Of a DNA stretch of 64,000 bases, positions 34,419-45,767 are shown piece after piece (position 1 is the first letter of the stretch; the number at the start of each line of letters is the position of its first letter). The position numbers and the translations under genes were made by a program. The notes under the pieces were generated by a model, which worked only from the letters and a program-made list of their open reading frames with translations, was not told the origin of the DNA and did not search any database. Origin of the DNA: Excoecaria cochinchinensis (Eukaryota; Streptophyta; Magnoliopsida; Malpighiales; Euphorbiaceae); contig CANTUQ010000119.1 of NCBI GenBank assembly GCA_947683425.1, forward strand, positions 7,155,001 to 7,219,000, in the 5' to 3' direction.

Positions 34419-34732
34419 TCTGTCGGGATCGCGACGCTCTCGCGAGCGAGAAAGAGTGCGGATCCGGCCCTTTGTTCTTGTAAAGCGCTCTGTCGCGACC
34501 GCGACAGAGAGCTTGGTAGCCGAGTCCTCCGCGCGAGCATGCTGCCACTCGTGCGCGCGAGGAGGAAAGAACTGGTCTCTTTCGCGATCGCGACGTTGTC
34601 GCGAGCGCGACAGAGCTCGGTTGTGCGAATCTGCCTAGCGTGCTTCGTCGCGAGCAAGCATTCTGGCGCAAGCTCTCGAGGAGGTGCCCCGTGCTCTGTC
34701 GCAAGCGCGACACTGTCGCGATCGCGACAGAG
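34419..34732. other. GC-rich palindrome cluster of solo LTR G
   Basis: At least four units built on CTGTCGCGANCGCGACAG: 34419-34463, 34484-34511 (CTCTGTCGCGACCGCGACAG), 34577-34620 and 34693-34732. Some units are double, with TCGCGATCGCGA next to TCGCGAGCGCGA. The long overlapping frames in this region on both strands come from the repeats and GC content and are not genes. Confidence 0.85.
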
Positions 34733-35380
34733 GCCCTTCCTGCTTGCCCTGTTTTTCGAATGCGTTTCTTTTGTTCCACTTTGCACGGTTTCTCACTATT
34801 GCATGAAATATGTTTGTGCTCATGACTCGTGATGTTATTGTACTAGTGTCTTAGTTATGAATTGATTTGATGTTAGAGTCATATGTTGAACTTTATTTTG
34901 ATCGTGTATTGTCGTGTGAGAGAAAGTATTGTCGAGCTTGAAGTGTCAAGGTATTGAATAATTAAGCATGCTTAAGAAGGGGTTTGTGAGTGCAGCTGCC
35001 CGTGTCCGCCCCGTTTGGGCGAAGCGGTCGACCTCCGAGATTGTCATCTTCCGTGTAGTGATAAACTGTTTTGAGACTCCGGTCTCCCGCGCTACCTTCA
35101 GGTATTAAAACTGTTTTTGAGGCTTCGGTCTCCCGTGCCGTGTTCCCGTATCCTCCACCATTGAATTCAGGCTATTGTGTTAAGTGTCTAGTATGTGATT
35201 AGTGAAGTGTTCTAATTTTTGCATGACTCTGATTATGTTCATTGCTTCATGTTTTCTGTTTCAGTGCTGATATTTTTATAGTGACTCCTGAGCTGTATAT
35301 ATTTCTGCCCTCTAATGTTTAGTGAATTCTGTATGATAATATTTATTATCTTGCATAGTGCTCTGTTATGTTTGTTCCTC

Positions 35381-35426
35381 CCCACTAAGCGTTATCGCTT
35401 AGCACGGGTTCTTGTCCCGTGTAGGT
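35381..35426 (+). other. Double hairpin of solo LTR G
   Basis: CTAAGCG-TTAT-CGCTTAG (35385-35402), CACGGG...CCCGTG (35403-35421), then TAGGT. Ends 330 bp before the LTR end. TATATAT lies about 90 bp upstream. Confidence 0.9.
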
Positions 35427-36560
35427 GGCAGGTTTTGGGAGTTTGCTCGTGTTATGCATCTGCTGGTCGGCCACATAGGAGTAGAGTTATTTTTGTTATC
35501 TCCTCCTATAATTCTTTTTGTATGTAATATTTTTGTATAGTGGCTTATGTAACTTTTTGTAAAAGAATGATGTCATCTTTTGGGATTGTATTTAGCTCTA
35601 TATTTTGATTATATGAGATTCATGTTCAGCTTTTATTATATTCTTAGTGAATGCTTTCGCTTAGCGCTTGTATGTTTATATGTATGTCGTGAGTGAGCGT
35701 TTGGGTAGCGCGCCCGCCGGCACCCTTACAACAGGTGAGGCGGCGGGGGTGTTACACTTCAGCCCAGCTCCGTGTTGGGCATGTTACACGGCGGTATGGG
35801 CTATACCATAGCCCCATGTAAGGTGTCTTATACGGCGGTATGGATTGGCCATATCGCCATGTAAAACGCTACTGTCCCCCAATTTTGATGATCTTTGATT
35901 CTCTTCGTTTTCACTCCTTTTTCGTTATTTGTTAGTTTAAATATTATTTAGTGTTATATTATTTATCTAATATCATTACATGGTGTTTTGTTATGTCAAA
36001 TTGTTGAATGTTATGGTGGAATTAAGAATGTACTATTTATGCCTTAAATTGTGAACTTTAAATGATATGCCTAGTCGTTAATGGTCTTATGCATGACCTG
36101 CAAGAGTCTAGTGGATAGTTAGGCATGCCTAAAAGAGTCCTTTTGCTGCAGCCTCTGTACTGTTCTGGACCTTGATCATGTCCCCGTTTTGTTCCTCGCG
36201 AACTTCTACGTGTTTGGATCTTGTTTAAGATCCCTTTGTAAAATATTTTGAAAGAGATAATATGATAGTGTTTTCTGGTTCCTACCTATAAGGTACCACT
36301 ACGCGTTTACTCGTTATCCTCTACTGTGAGTCAGCAGGTGTTATGATTTAATTTGAATTGATTATAAGTATGTGTATCCATATGAGTATGATTATAAGTA
36401 TTTGAATCTGAATGACTCTATTATGAGCATATAAATGTGTATTGAACCTTTGAATGGAATTCTATTATGATTGTATCTTGTGTTGTTCAGTATGCCATTT
36501 TGTATGTGATTTTCCTTTACGACCATTGTGAATGGCCGTCCATTATTTATTGTTTGTTTC

Positions 36561-36606
36561 CCCAATAAGCGTTATCGCTTAGCATGGTGTTTTCACCCGT
36601 GTAGGT
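36561..36606 (+). other. Double hairpin of solo LTR F
   Basis: TAAGCG-TTAT-CGCTTA (36566-36581), then CATGGTG...CACCCGTG (36583-36601) and TAGGT. The outermost pair of hairpin 1 is broken; hairpin 2 has a T-G pair and a bulge. Confidence 0.8.
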
Positions 36607-37815
36607 GCGGAAGGCATTTAGCTTTTGGGAGAGTCGCCGCCAGTCAAGCCAACACAGAGGGATTAGTGTGAGGGCTATATTTTTTGTAGCATGTTTATTC
36701 TGTAATAGTGAAGTATCTTTTGTATATCGTTTTTGTAAGCTTTCGCTATGTATCTCTAACAGTTATAACTATTTTGTAATATCAGTTTTTGATCAGAACA
36801 TTATTGTAATAAATGTTATTATGATAATGCATGATCATTCTGATGTTTTCAAAGAAAGTTTTTATTTTCACTATTTGTATGTATGTTTATATTATGTGAA
36901 TGAATGTTTTGCACTGTTCTTCTTGGTAACACAATTACTCATACGAGTTCTCACTCCCTTGCAAATGGATCCTCCTAAGTATGGGAAGGGGGTGTTACAT
37001 TGAGAGAGTGACACCTAGGACCCTACATGCAATATAAGGAGGATTGGTGCAGGCAAATGGCCTCATTTTCTGCATGTTGGTCCAGTTTCCTTCATCTCTC
37101 TCTTGCTTGGTTCTTCTTTCGTTATTATTCTTTGTCTTCATCATTCTTAGCTCTATATTCTTCATTTGTGTTTGATTTTCTGTTGTTGGATTGGTTTGAA
37201 GAGTTAAGAGATAAGTTTGAAAGGTAAGTATTGTGGATAGTTAAAGGATCTTTTTCTTCTACCCATTTCTGTTCATGATTTTGCATGGGTTATTGAATTA
37301 AGTGTAAGTTCTTGGTTGATTTGAGAAATAAGATTTTGACAAAAGAAAAGATAAACGCAAAAACAAGGTCTGAGCTAGTAGAGGAAAGTGGATCAAGTTT
37401 CATTTTTGAGGTTTGGGATTATATTTGATTTCTTTTAGTAGATGCATGCATTATTAGATTGGGGAAAATTATGGGCATTGAAAGAGTTCAATAGCTCTTT
37501 TAGTTGTGTAATTTTTAAATTGGAAAATATGAATGAGTTGATGAAGTCCTATTAAGATATGTCATGTTTTGATTCTTGCATGTTGTTTATTTGACAACTT
37601 GAAGTTGTATAGAGTTTTGACTATGTGTATGTGGATTATAAGTTATTACAAATTATGTAAGAGAAAGTTATTTGCATGTGATAACTTGTTTAGAAGGCCT
37701 TTTCGGTTGGAATTGGTATCTGAATGATGATTGAAGTCATGTATGTGAGTATAGAGAAGTATGTGAAATGTGTCAGATAGAGATAAGTGGAGTTAGGAGT
37801 TTGAACTCATAGATC

Positions 37816-38013
37816 AGGCTCAGTTGCGAGCACGACAGAGTGCTCCGTAGTCAAAGGATTGACAAATCGAGTTTTTGTCGCGAGCATGATCCCCATCGGG
37901 AGCACAATAGAAGCATTTTAGGTGTTTTGTTGCATGCACGAGCTCTATCGTGAGTACGACAGAAGGTTATGTTTAGTATGTCACGAGTACGAAAAGGGTC
38001 GCGAGTGCGACAT
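37816..38013. other. Palindrome cluster of element E 5' LTR
   Basis: Decayed units of the TGTCGCGAGCGCGACAG type (GTTGCGAGCACGACAGAG, GTCGCGAGCATGAT, CTATCGTGAGTACGACAG, GTCGCGAGTGCGACATAG). The 3' LTR equivalent at 54000-54146 shows different substitutions, many of them CG to TG/CA as expected from methylated CpG decay. Confidence 0.8.
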
Positions 38014-38140
38014 AGCTGAAAGTCCAAAATGCAAGTTTTGTGTCTAATTTTGCATTAGTTTATAGATGATTATTCATATGATAGTTAAATGTGTTAAAAT
38101 AAGGGAATATATGATATGTTTGATGAGATATGGTATGCTT

Positions 38141-38886
38141 TGTAACACCCCTTACCTATACATAGAGAGCTTCATTTCTCGAAGAGGAAGAAGGACCCTG
38201 ATAGATAAGGGTTGTCACGCAAAAACCTCAACCAAGCAAGTAAAGTTGCAAAACATACATTCAAGCGGTAAAAATAAAATTCTTAAAACAATAGAGAAAG
38301 GCCGAAAACAAAAGTATAATATTATTAATTTACATAATGGTTTTTACATATCCAAAAATACAAAGGTGTCGTAGCACAGACGCCCATATACAAATCTACT
38401 ATCACACTAACTTACAAAAGTAGGGTTACATCATTACAAAATCATTAAGCTAAACATATACAAGAAGTACAATCCTGTACTATAAAATCTCTCTCCTAGA
38501 TGTGTTGGCCCTTCTGAAATGGATCACCCTGCCCAAAACACCAACATCTTAATTCCACACCTGCACGGATAAAACACCCGTGCTAAGTGAATACGCTTAG
38601 TGGGGAAAACATAATGAAAAATGACCACGCACAGTGGACGTCAAAACAAATCACTCACATAAGGCATATACGGATTATCCTACTTAAAATAGTTCATCAT
38701 ATTCCAGATAACAATATCTTTCATCATACAATCATTTATATTGAATTCAAGCATAACATAAAATTAAAATAAACCTGATTGTTCAAAACAGTGGATAGCA
38801 AGTAATGCATAATCAATCAAAACGCATGGATACCCGAGGGTATAAAAATCATTCTTTTCTTTTTGTTTCAAACATTTTCGCATGGA
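38141..38886 (-). repeat. Truncated 3' LTR of element I
   Basis: Matches 43588-44332 of the 5' LTR at roughly 93-95 percent. Homology stops after CATGGAATC, and the next bases are the end of the integrase frame. About 1.7 kb of LTR (U3 with palindrome cluster and poly-C tract) and the PPT are missing. A deletion therefore joins pol to mid-LTR. Confidence 0.82.
38559..38604 (-). other. Double hairpin in truncated LTR of element I
   Basis: Minus strand CTAAGCG-TATT-CACTTAG (38583-38600), CACGGGT...ATCCGTG (38564-38582), then CAGGT. One C-A mismatch in stem 1 and one G-T pair in stem 2. 418 bp from the LTR end. Confidence 0.85.
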
Positions 38887-40082
38887 ATCTTTTAATAGAA
38901 TTTCGTCCTCGAAATTCTCACCTAATCCAAACAACTGAGGATGCTGAGCTCTCATGACTGATTCTAGTTCCCAAGTTGTCTCTTCAATTCCATGATGTTT
39001 CCATTGTACCTTAACCAACGGGATTTGCTTACTGCGGAGCTGTCTGATTTTCCTAGCCAAAATTTCCTTCGGTTCTTCATCAAATGAAAAATCTGGCTGA
39101 ACCCAAATATCTTGCACTTGCAGCACATGAGATGGATCGGATCGGTAGCGGCGGAGCATAGATACATGAAAAACATCATGTAACTTAGCCAACTCCACCG
39201 ATAATGCTAACCGGTAAGCTACCGGGCCAATCTTATCCAGGATCTCATAGGGTCCAATAAATTGAGGACTTAACTTTCCTTTCTTACCAAACCGAAGAAC
39301 TTTTTGCCAAGGTGATACTTTCAAAAACACCTTGTCGCCAACCTCATATCGAATGTCTCTTCGTTTCAAATCAATATACGATCGTTGCCTATCTTTGGCT
39401 GCCTTCAAATTCTGTTTCACCACTCTAATCTTTTCTTCCGTGTCTCTAACCAATTCCGGGACCTTTTCGATAACGCAGTCCAACACACTGGAGTTCTACA
39501 TTTCTGCCTGTAGAGAGCTTCATAAGGGGCTATTCCAATACTCATTTGATAACTGTTATTATACGCGAACTCCATCAAAGGCACATACTTATCCCAGATG
39601 CCTAAGAACTCTAAAGCACATCCTCGAAGCATATCCTCCAGAATCTGAATAACTCTTTTTGACTGACTGTTGGTCTGAGGGTGAAAGGCAGTGCTAAAAT
39701 TTAACCGAGTACCCAAATCCGACTGTAACTCCTTATAAAACTTTGAAGTAAACCTTGTATCCCGATCAGAAACAATGGAGATAGGGGACTCCACGAAGCC
39801 TTACTATCTCATTCACATAAATCTCAGCCAGCCTATCCATGGAATAATATAATCGAATGGCAAGAAGTGCGCTGACTTTGACAACCAATCAACTATCACC
39901 CAAACCGAATCATGCTTGCGCTGTGTCAGGGGCAACTCAACTTCAAAGTCCATCATGATATCATCCCACTTCCATTGAGGAGCAGGTAAGGGATGCAACA
40001 ATCCTATTGGAACTTGATGTTCAGCTTTCACTTGTTGGCACACCAGACACTTCGAGAGAAAACCAACTATATCCTTCTTCAT
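38887..40082 (-). pseudogene. Broken integrase with chromodomain (element I)
   Basis: Three pieces. 39813-40082: second half of the zinc finger (CLVCQQVK) and the start of the catalytic core, including DSVWVIVDWLSKSAHF. 39417-39794: core with the second Asp in VSDRDTRF, but where GQSERxIQ is usual it reads SQSKRVIQ, so the catalytic Glu is Lys. 38764-39486: C-terminus with GPYEI (residues 78-82 of this frame) and a chromodomain (about 139-186, ARKIRQLRSKQIPLVKVQW then TWELE). Chromodomains of this clade bind methylated H3 and direct insertion to heterochromatin. The frame runs past its original stop into the LTR to 38764. A frameshift separates the first two pieces. Confidence 0.85.
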
Positions 40083-40100
40083 ACTCGACCACCAACAAAA

Positions 40101-41790
40101 TTATTTCAGATCTTTGTACATCTTATTTCCTTCTGGATGCATCGTAAAAACTGATGAATGAGCTTCTTGCAAAAGTCTTCTTTTCACATCTTCTACATTT
40201 GGCACACACAACCGATTCCCAAATCTGAGCATTCCCTCACTATCTACAGAAAAGTCAGTCTGCTTGCCATCTCTAACCATATGAAAAGCACGCTGCAACA
40301 CAGGGTCACTCAACTGTGCATCCACTATCAATTGTCTCAAGTTCGGTCTAGCTTTCAATTGGGCAATAAGTGTTCCTTCTAAATCAAACCTCCACTTCCC
40401 TCTACTTAGGGATAAAGCTGATACTGATTTCCTACTTAGAGAATCCGCTACTACATTTGCCTTGCCTTGATGGTAATCAATGATGTAGTCGTGGTCTTTG
40501 AATAATTCCAACCATCTACGCTGCCTCAAGTTTAATTCTTTCTGAGTAAGCAGATACTTCAAACTTTTGTTATCCGTGAAGATCCTGTAAGTCTCCCCAT
40601 ACAAATAATGCCGCCATACCTTTAGAGCAAACACTATCGCTGCTAACTCCAAGTCATGCGTCAGATAATGCTGCTCATGAGGTTTCAACTGCCTGGAAGT
40701 ATAGGCAATCACTTTACCATCCTGCATTAGAACACAACCCAAATCTATACCTGAGGCATCACTGTACATAGTATACTCTTTACCCAAAACGGGTTGAGTA
40801 AGTGCAGGAGCCTTAATCAACATATCCTTCAACTGCTCAAAACTCGCTTGGCACCTATCCGACCAAATGAACTTAACCTCTTTTCGGAGAAGCCAAGTCA
40901 AAGGCGAAGCTATCAAGGAAAATCCCTTCACAAAACTCCTATAATAACTAGCTAACCTAAGAAAACTCCTCATTTCTGGTACAGACTTTAGTGGCAACCA
41001 GTTCAAAATGGCTTCAACTTTGGATGGATCTACCCGAATGCCTTCATCTGAAACCACATGTCCAAGAAATGTTACCTCCATTAACCAAAATTCACTCTTA
41101 CTTAATTTAGCATACAGCTGATGATCTCTCAACACTTGCAATACCAATCGCATATGTTTTTCATGTTCCTTTTCATCCTTAGAATATACCAAAATGTCGT
41201 TGATGAACACCACAATAAAATGATCCAAATACTGCCTGAATACCCTATTCATCAAATCCATAAAAACTGCGGGCGCATTAGTCAAACCAAACGGCATCAC
41301 TAAAAATTCTTAATGACCATAACGCGTCTGAAAAGCTATCTTTGCAACATCCGCATCCTTGAGTCTTAACTGATAGTACCCATATCTCAAATCTTTCTTT
41401 GAAAACACTCCAGCCCTTTCAACTGATCAAAAAGATCCTCGATTCGTGTCAACAGATACTTATTCTTTACCGTGACCTTATTAATCTACAGGTAATCAAT
41501 GCACATTCTCTAAGTACCATCCTTCTTCTTGACAAAAAGAACCGGAGCACCCCAAGGCAACACACTTGGTCGAATAAAGCCCTTATCCAAAAGCTCTTGT
41601 AACTTATTCTTTAACTTCTTCAATTCCATTGGAGCCATCCTATATGGAACCTTAGAAATCGGAGCTACACCTGGTACAATATCCACAGATAACTCTACTT
41701 CTCGCTCTGGTGCCAAACCCAGTAATTCCTCTGGAAATACATCCACAAATTCTCTTACTACTGGAAACTCTTGTATCTTTACCAGCTCTT
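40101..41790 (-). pseudogene. Broken reverse transcriptase and RNase H (element I)
   Basis: 41510-41746 has the RT N-terminus ([28 protein letters not shown]). Several stops follow around 41300-41500. 40101-41300 then gives the RT palm and RNase H as one 399-aa frame. The RT active-site box reads VVFINDI (residues 30-36 of that frame) where chromoviruses have FIDDI, so the first catalytic Asp is Asn. RNase H follows with [27 protein letters not shown] and ADSLSRK. The frame then enters the integrase zinc finger ([15 protein letters not shown]). One strand of the element would be made by RT and the template removed by RNase H. Confidence 0.88.
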
Positions 41791-41794
41791 GTCA

Positions 41795-42230
41795 GGAACC
41801 CAAGATCAAAGCTAGGTAGGCTTCACATCCCTTCCTCATGTACCGCTTAGCCTTCATAGCTGAGATCACATTATGGAGCAAGTTACTTCCCACACCTCTT
41901 ATTAGCACAGGTATCCGATCCCTATCTTTAAGCACAACTATTTTCCTCTGACAATCAACAATAGCTCTATGCTTGGATAGCCAATCCATGCCAAGAATAA
42001 GGCCGAACTCATGAAATGGTAGACTAATGAGATCAATTGGAAATTCCTTACCTTGCACCAACAATGGCACTCCCGATATACCCAATTCACTCTCACATAC
42101 TGCCCTAATGGACTAGTGACACAAATCTCATAATCAAGTTTATCCTCATTAGACAATTCATCACACAACTTATCAGAACACAGGTAAGAATGGGTGGAAC
42201 CCAGATCAATCAAAGCGTACATCTCAGTAC
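41795..42230 (-). pseudogene. Broken aspartic protease (element I)
   Basis: Active-site motif ALIDLGSTHSY (around 42190-42220) is a normal chromovirus form with D at the catalytic position. After about 55 residues a frameshift moves the reading to the 41792-42085 frame, which supplies FPIDLISLPFHEFGLILGMDWL and the ISAMKAKRYMRKGCEAYLA linker to RT. The enzyme would cut the Gag-Pol polyprotein. Confidence 0.85.
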
Positions 42231-42234
42231 TGAA

Positions 42235-43478
42235 AAGTTAAAACTTACCAGCTATAACTTCCAGAGCATCCTAGTCGTCATGGGCTCTAATCGCATATGC
42301 TCTTGCAGCCGTTTGTGCTGGATGATCAATTGTCTCAAAAGATTCTCTTTCCCGAGGCCATCCACCATGACCTCATCCTCGACCTCTAGCACGACTGCTT
42401 GAGGAGCATTCGACCCAGCTCAACTTGCCTTTTGATGACCTTAGGTGTTCTCATATAAATTTTGGCAATTAGCTAAAAAGTGGTAAGTGCTATCACATCT
42501 GAAACATCCTCCCGTCAACCACCGACACTCGCCCCAATGGCGCTTATTATAATGTGAACATTGGGTCACACCATCACCTCTGCCACCCAAAGCTCCTCTA
42601 CCCGTGCCAGACCCTCTAAAGAAATTCTGTCTCCTTCCTCTAGTACCCGAACCCGGATGTGACTCACCAGAGGAATTTCCTTAAGACTCACGTGACCTCT
42701 TTCATGAAGAAGAACTGCTTCTAGATGCCTTTTTCCTTTGAGCCTTCTCTTTTAGAATATTCTCAGAGCATTCTACTATCAAAGCTACCCTCACGATATG
42801 ATAATAACTGATATTCGATACAGACATTAATGAAACCAACATCATTTTCAGAGACTCGTTCAAACCCACCTCAAACTGTTAACATCTAAATTCCTCAGTG
42901 AGAACTCCTGGCAGTGCATACTTACTGAGTCGATTAAATTCCTTCTCATAATCCGCCACTGACAACACCCTCTATTGAAGACTCAAAAACTGCGCCCATT
43001 TGGCCTCCTTAAATGCCTTAGTCACATACTTGCTTCAAAACTCCCTTTCAAAGAACTCCCATGTCACAGGCTCAGGTAGCTGAGTATGCCTAAGCACCAA
43101 TGTCCACCAATCATAAGCTGAGCCCTGCAACAAAGATATCACACACTCCACCTCTCTCTCTGGAGGATAACGAATTTACCTTAATACCCATCTAACTTTC
43201 TCAATCCACATTTCACTTTTATCTGATTTGTCCAATCCGGTTCCAAAGAAATCCTCCGCTCTAAACTTTCATATATTCTCGATTGGAGCTCTAGGGGCAG
43301 TAACTCTTTCCAAAACACTGGCCATATCCTGAGATATCTTGAGCATAGCCTCAAAGGGAACCACAGGGGCCTCAGGTTGCACCCTAGGTGACTGAGCCAG
43401 ACAAGAAACATATGGATCTTGCTCTCGGGGATTTGCACTCTCGGCTGACCCCTCAAGTGATCCACGAGCGGACTCCAT
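42235..43478 (-). pseudogene. Broken Gag of element I
   Basis: Starts MESARGSLEG at 43478 and stops after 69 codons; homologous frames continue with multiple stops. Visible are the capsid region (GSAYDWW, FLSLQ, LSKYAL) and a linker rich in Ser/Arg/Gly. Near 42460-42560 lie two knuckle-like runs: CSHYNKRHWGEC and CFRCDSTYHFLANC. The second matches C-x2-C-x4-H-x4-C. Confidence 0.8.
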
Positions 43479-43559
43479 CTAACTACAAAACATACAATAA
43501 TCTGCATCAGGCCAACACAACCCCAGACATACACTCTATCTAACAAGTACCCAGAAATG

Positions 43560-43587
43560 CCGAAACCTATGCTTAGATACCACAAAA
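43560..43587 (-). promoter_or_regulatory. Primer-binding site of element I
   Basis: Minus strand TGGTATCTAAGCATAGG shortly after the LTR end TTACA: the initiator-Met type with two substitutions relative to TGGTATCAGAGCATAGG in element L. Confidence 0.8.
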
Positions 43588-44001
43588 TGTAACAAACCTT
43601 ACCTATACGTAGGGAGCTTCAGTCCTTGAAGAGGAAGAACGACCCCGATAGATAAGGGTTGTCACGCAAAAACTTCAACCAAGCAAATAAAGTTGTAAAA
43701 CATACATTCAAGCGGTAAAAATAAAATTCTTAAAACAATAGACAAAGGTTGAAAACAAAAGTAAAATATTATTAATTTACATAATGGTATTTACATATCC
43801 AAAAATACAAAGGTGCCGTGGCACAGAAGCCCATATACAAATCTGCTATCATACTAACTAACAAAAGTAGGGTTACATCATTACAAAATCATTAAACTAA
43901 ACAGACACAAGAAGTACAATCCTGTACTATAAAATCTCTCTCCTAGATGTGTTGGCCCTTTTGAAATGGATCACCCTGCCCAAAACACCAACATCTTCCA
44001 C

Positions 44002-44047
44002 ACCTGCACAGATGACACACACGTGTTAAGCGAATAGGCTTAGTGGG
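44002..44047 (-). other. Double hairpin in 5' LTR of element I
   Basis: Minus strand CTAAGCC-TATT-CGCTTAA (44026-44043), then CACGTGTG...ATCTGTG (44007-44025) and CAGGT. Stems are weaker than consensus. 414 bp from the LTR end. Confidence 0.75.
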
Positions 44048-44633
44048 GAAAACACAACGAAAAACGTCCATGCAAAGTGGATGACAAAACAAATCACACA
44101 CATGAGGCACATACGGATTATCCAACTTAAAAAAGTTCATTATATTCCATATAACAATATCTTTCATCATACAATCATATATATTTAATTCAAGTATAAC
44201 ACAAAATTACAATAAACTTGCTTATTCAAAACAGTGGATAGCGAGTAACGCATAATCAATCAAAACGCATGGATACCCGAGGGTATAAAAATCATTCTTT
44301 TCTTTTTATTTCAAACATTTTTACATGGAATCCTAAATAAGATTCAAGTTTAAAAGGGATTACGAGGATCCGAATAGGGACCTGGTGAGGGTCCAGAACG
44401 TATACGCATGACTGCAGCTAACTGAACTCTATAGGCATGCCTATTTATCCACTTATTGACTTTCGCAGGTCAAGCATAGTTCAACTAATTTGCATTCATA
44501 TCATTCTTAAAATTATCTATTTATAACTATGAAAGCGTAACAAGATTGAAAATTAAAAATGAAAGCGTAACAAGATTGAAAATTAAACATTAGAAGCATA
44601 AAAAGAAAACTTACTTTTTGAAGCCAAGAGGTG

Positions 44634-44970
44634 TTGCGCTCGCGATAGAGGTGAAGATCTGCCGCGGGTCACGGTCGTGACAGTCCTCGCGCTTGTGTGG
44701 GGATAGAAACAAACATCACTATCGCGCTAGCGACAGTCGTCACGCTCGCGAAAGTGAGCGGCCAGTAGCTTTTGTCGCACTTGTGTGCGGGCATGCGTTC
44801 GCGATAGGAGACTGTCCAAAGTCTGTGCGGCAGCTGAGCGCTCTATCGCGATCGCATCATACGTCGTGCTCGCGACATAGAGCTTTCGCTACAGTCACTC
44901 GGTAGTGCACATTCATCTCATGAGAAGGCTATAATCACCGAGTTCTATCGCGACATCGCGACAGGGTCAG
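44634..44970. other. Palindrome cluster of element I 5' LTR
   Basis: Decayed CG-rich units: CGCTCGCGATAG, GGGTCACGGTCGTGACAG, TATCGCGCTAGCGACAG, CACGCTCGCGAAAG, CTCTATCGCGATCGC, and finally CTATCGCGACATCGCGACAG (44942-44961). Same type as in G and E. Confidence 0.78.
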
Positions 44971-45734
44971 GATTTCCAGCCCTTACTCGAAAAACCTGCA
45001 AAATTCCACTTCAAAAATTCATCCAAACCTTCAATTGGCTTCAAAACACAACCCCACACAAATAGATCATTCACAACACCTTAAACTACCTAAACTTAAG
45101 TTATAAATTAATTGTCATCATCAAATCATACAATTTACAAGATCAAATTTCAGAATTTATCAAACCAGCAATTTCTCATAGAATTTCATACAAACTCATG
45201 CTATAACTCAATTCTTCACTAATTATGCATCTCAACTCAAAATAATCATTATCCATAATAATTAAATAAAAATACCTATAATACACCCCCATCAATTTCA
45301 ACCATAACCACAAAACACAAAAAATCACACAAAACATATCAAATCCACAAACATTCCCAAACCTCTAATACTTGAACTCTAATCATGGGTTCTGCTTCCA
45401 TTTGCGATTTCCTTGCCTTTGGGCTCTCTAGGAGGGATCTCTGAACAAAAACACCCATCACAACAAACTTTAAACTTAAACCCCAAAATACCCAAATACT
45501 CAAATTAACTAAATTAGAAGGAATAAGAAGGTGAGGAAGAACAAAAATCTTTTATTTACCTAAATCAACTTAAGATCACCCAAAACTCACAAAAATTGTA
45601 GCTAGAGGGGAAGGATTACAAAAAAGTAAAGAAGAAAAGAAGAGGAAGAGGAAGAAGAAGAATGGGGAAGAAGAAAGAAACGGGAAAAGGAAGGGAAAAA
45701 GCTGATTCTCTTTCCTCTCTCCACACAAATAAAC

Positions 45735-45735
<1 letters not shown>

Positions 45736-45766
<31 letters not shown>
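45736..45766 (-). repeat. 31-bp poly-C (poly-G on element strand) tract
   Basis: Thirty-one consecutive C, one G, then six C. It lies in the U3 half of the element I 5' LTR. The proline-rich and glycine-rich frames here are produced by the tract. Confidence 0.9.

Positions 45767-45767
<1 letters not shown>

Larger units (their letters stand above)
33169..35756 (+). mobile_element. Solo LTR G (Tekay type, 2,588 bp) inside F
   Basis: Begins TGTAACAACCC, ends GGGGGTGTTACA. Flanks are CTTCT (33164-33168) and CTTCA (35757-35761), a TSD with one mismatch. It landed inside the palindrome cluster of F. It carries its own palindrome cluster and double hairpin. Together with F it is the youngest layer of this nest. 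Confidence 0.88.
31972..36999 (+). mobile_element. Solo LTR F (Tekay type), split by solo LTR G
   Basis: Begins TGTAACACCCCG, ends GGGGGTGTTACA, perfect TSD TTGAG at 31967-31971 and 37000-37004. Net length without G is about 2,440 bp. It carries four palindromic units (33053-33165 and 35765-35872) and the double hairpin at 36561-36606. No interior is present. Confidence 0.92.

Noticed and set aside
34267..34832. Several overlapping frames of 60-170 aa on both strands
   Set aside because: They lie in the palindrome cluster of solo LTR G and arise from its CG-rich inverted repeats.
36605..37003. 132-aa plus-strand frame
   Set aside because: Lies in the U5 part of solo LTR F; no similarity to a protein family and not preserved in related LTRs.
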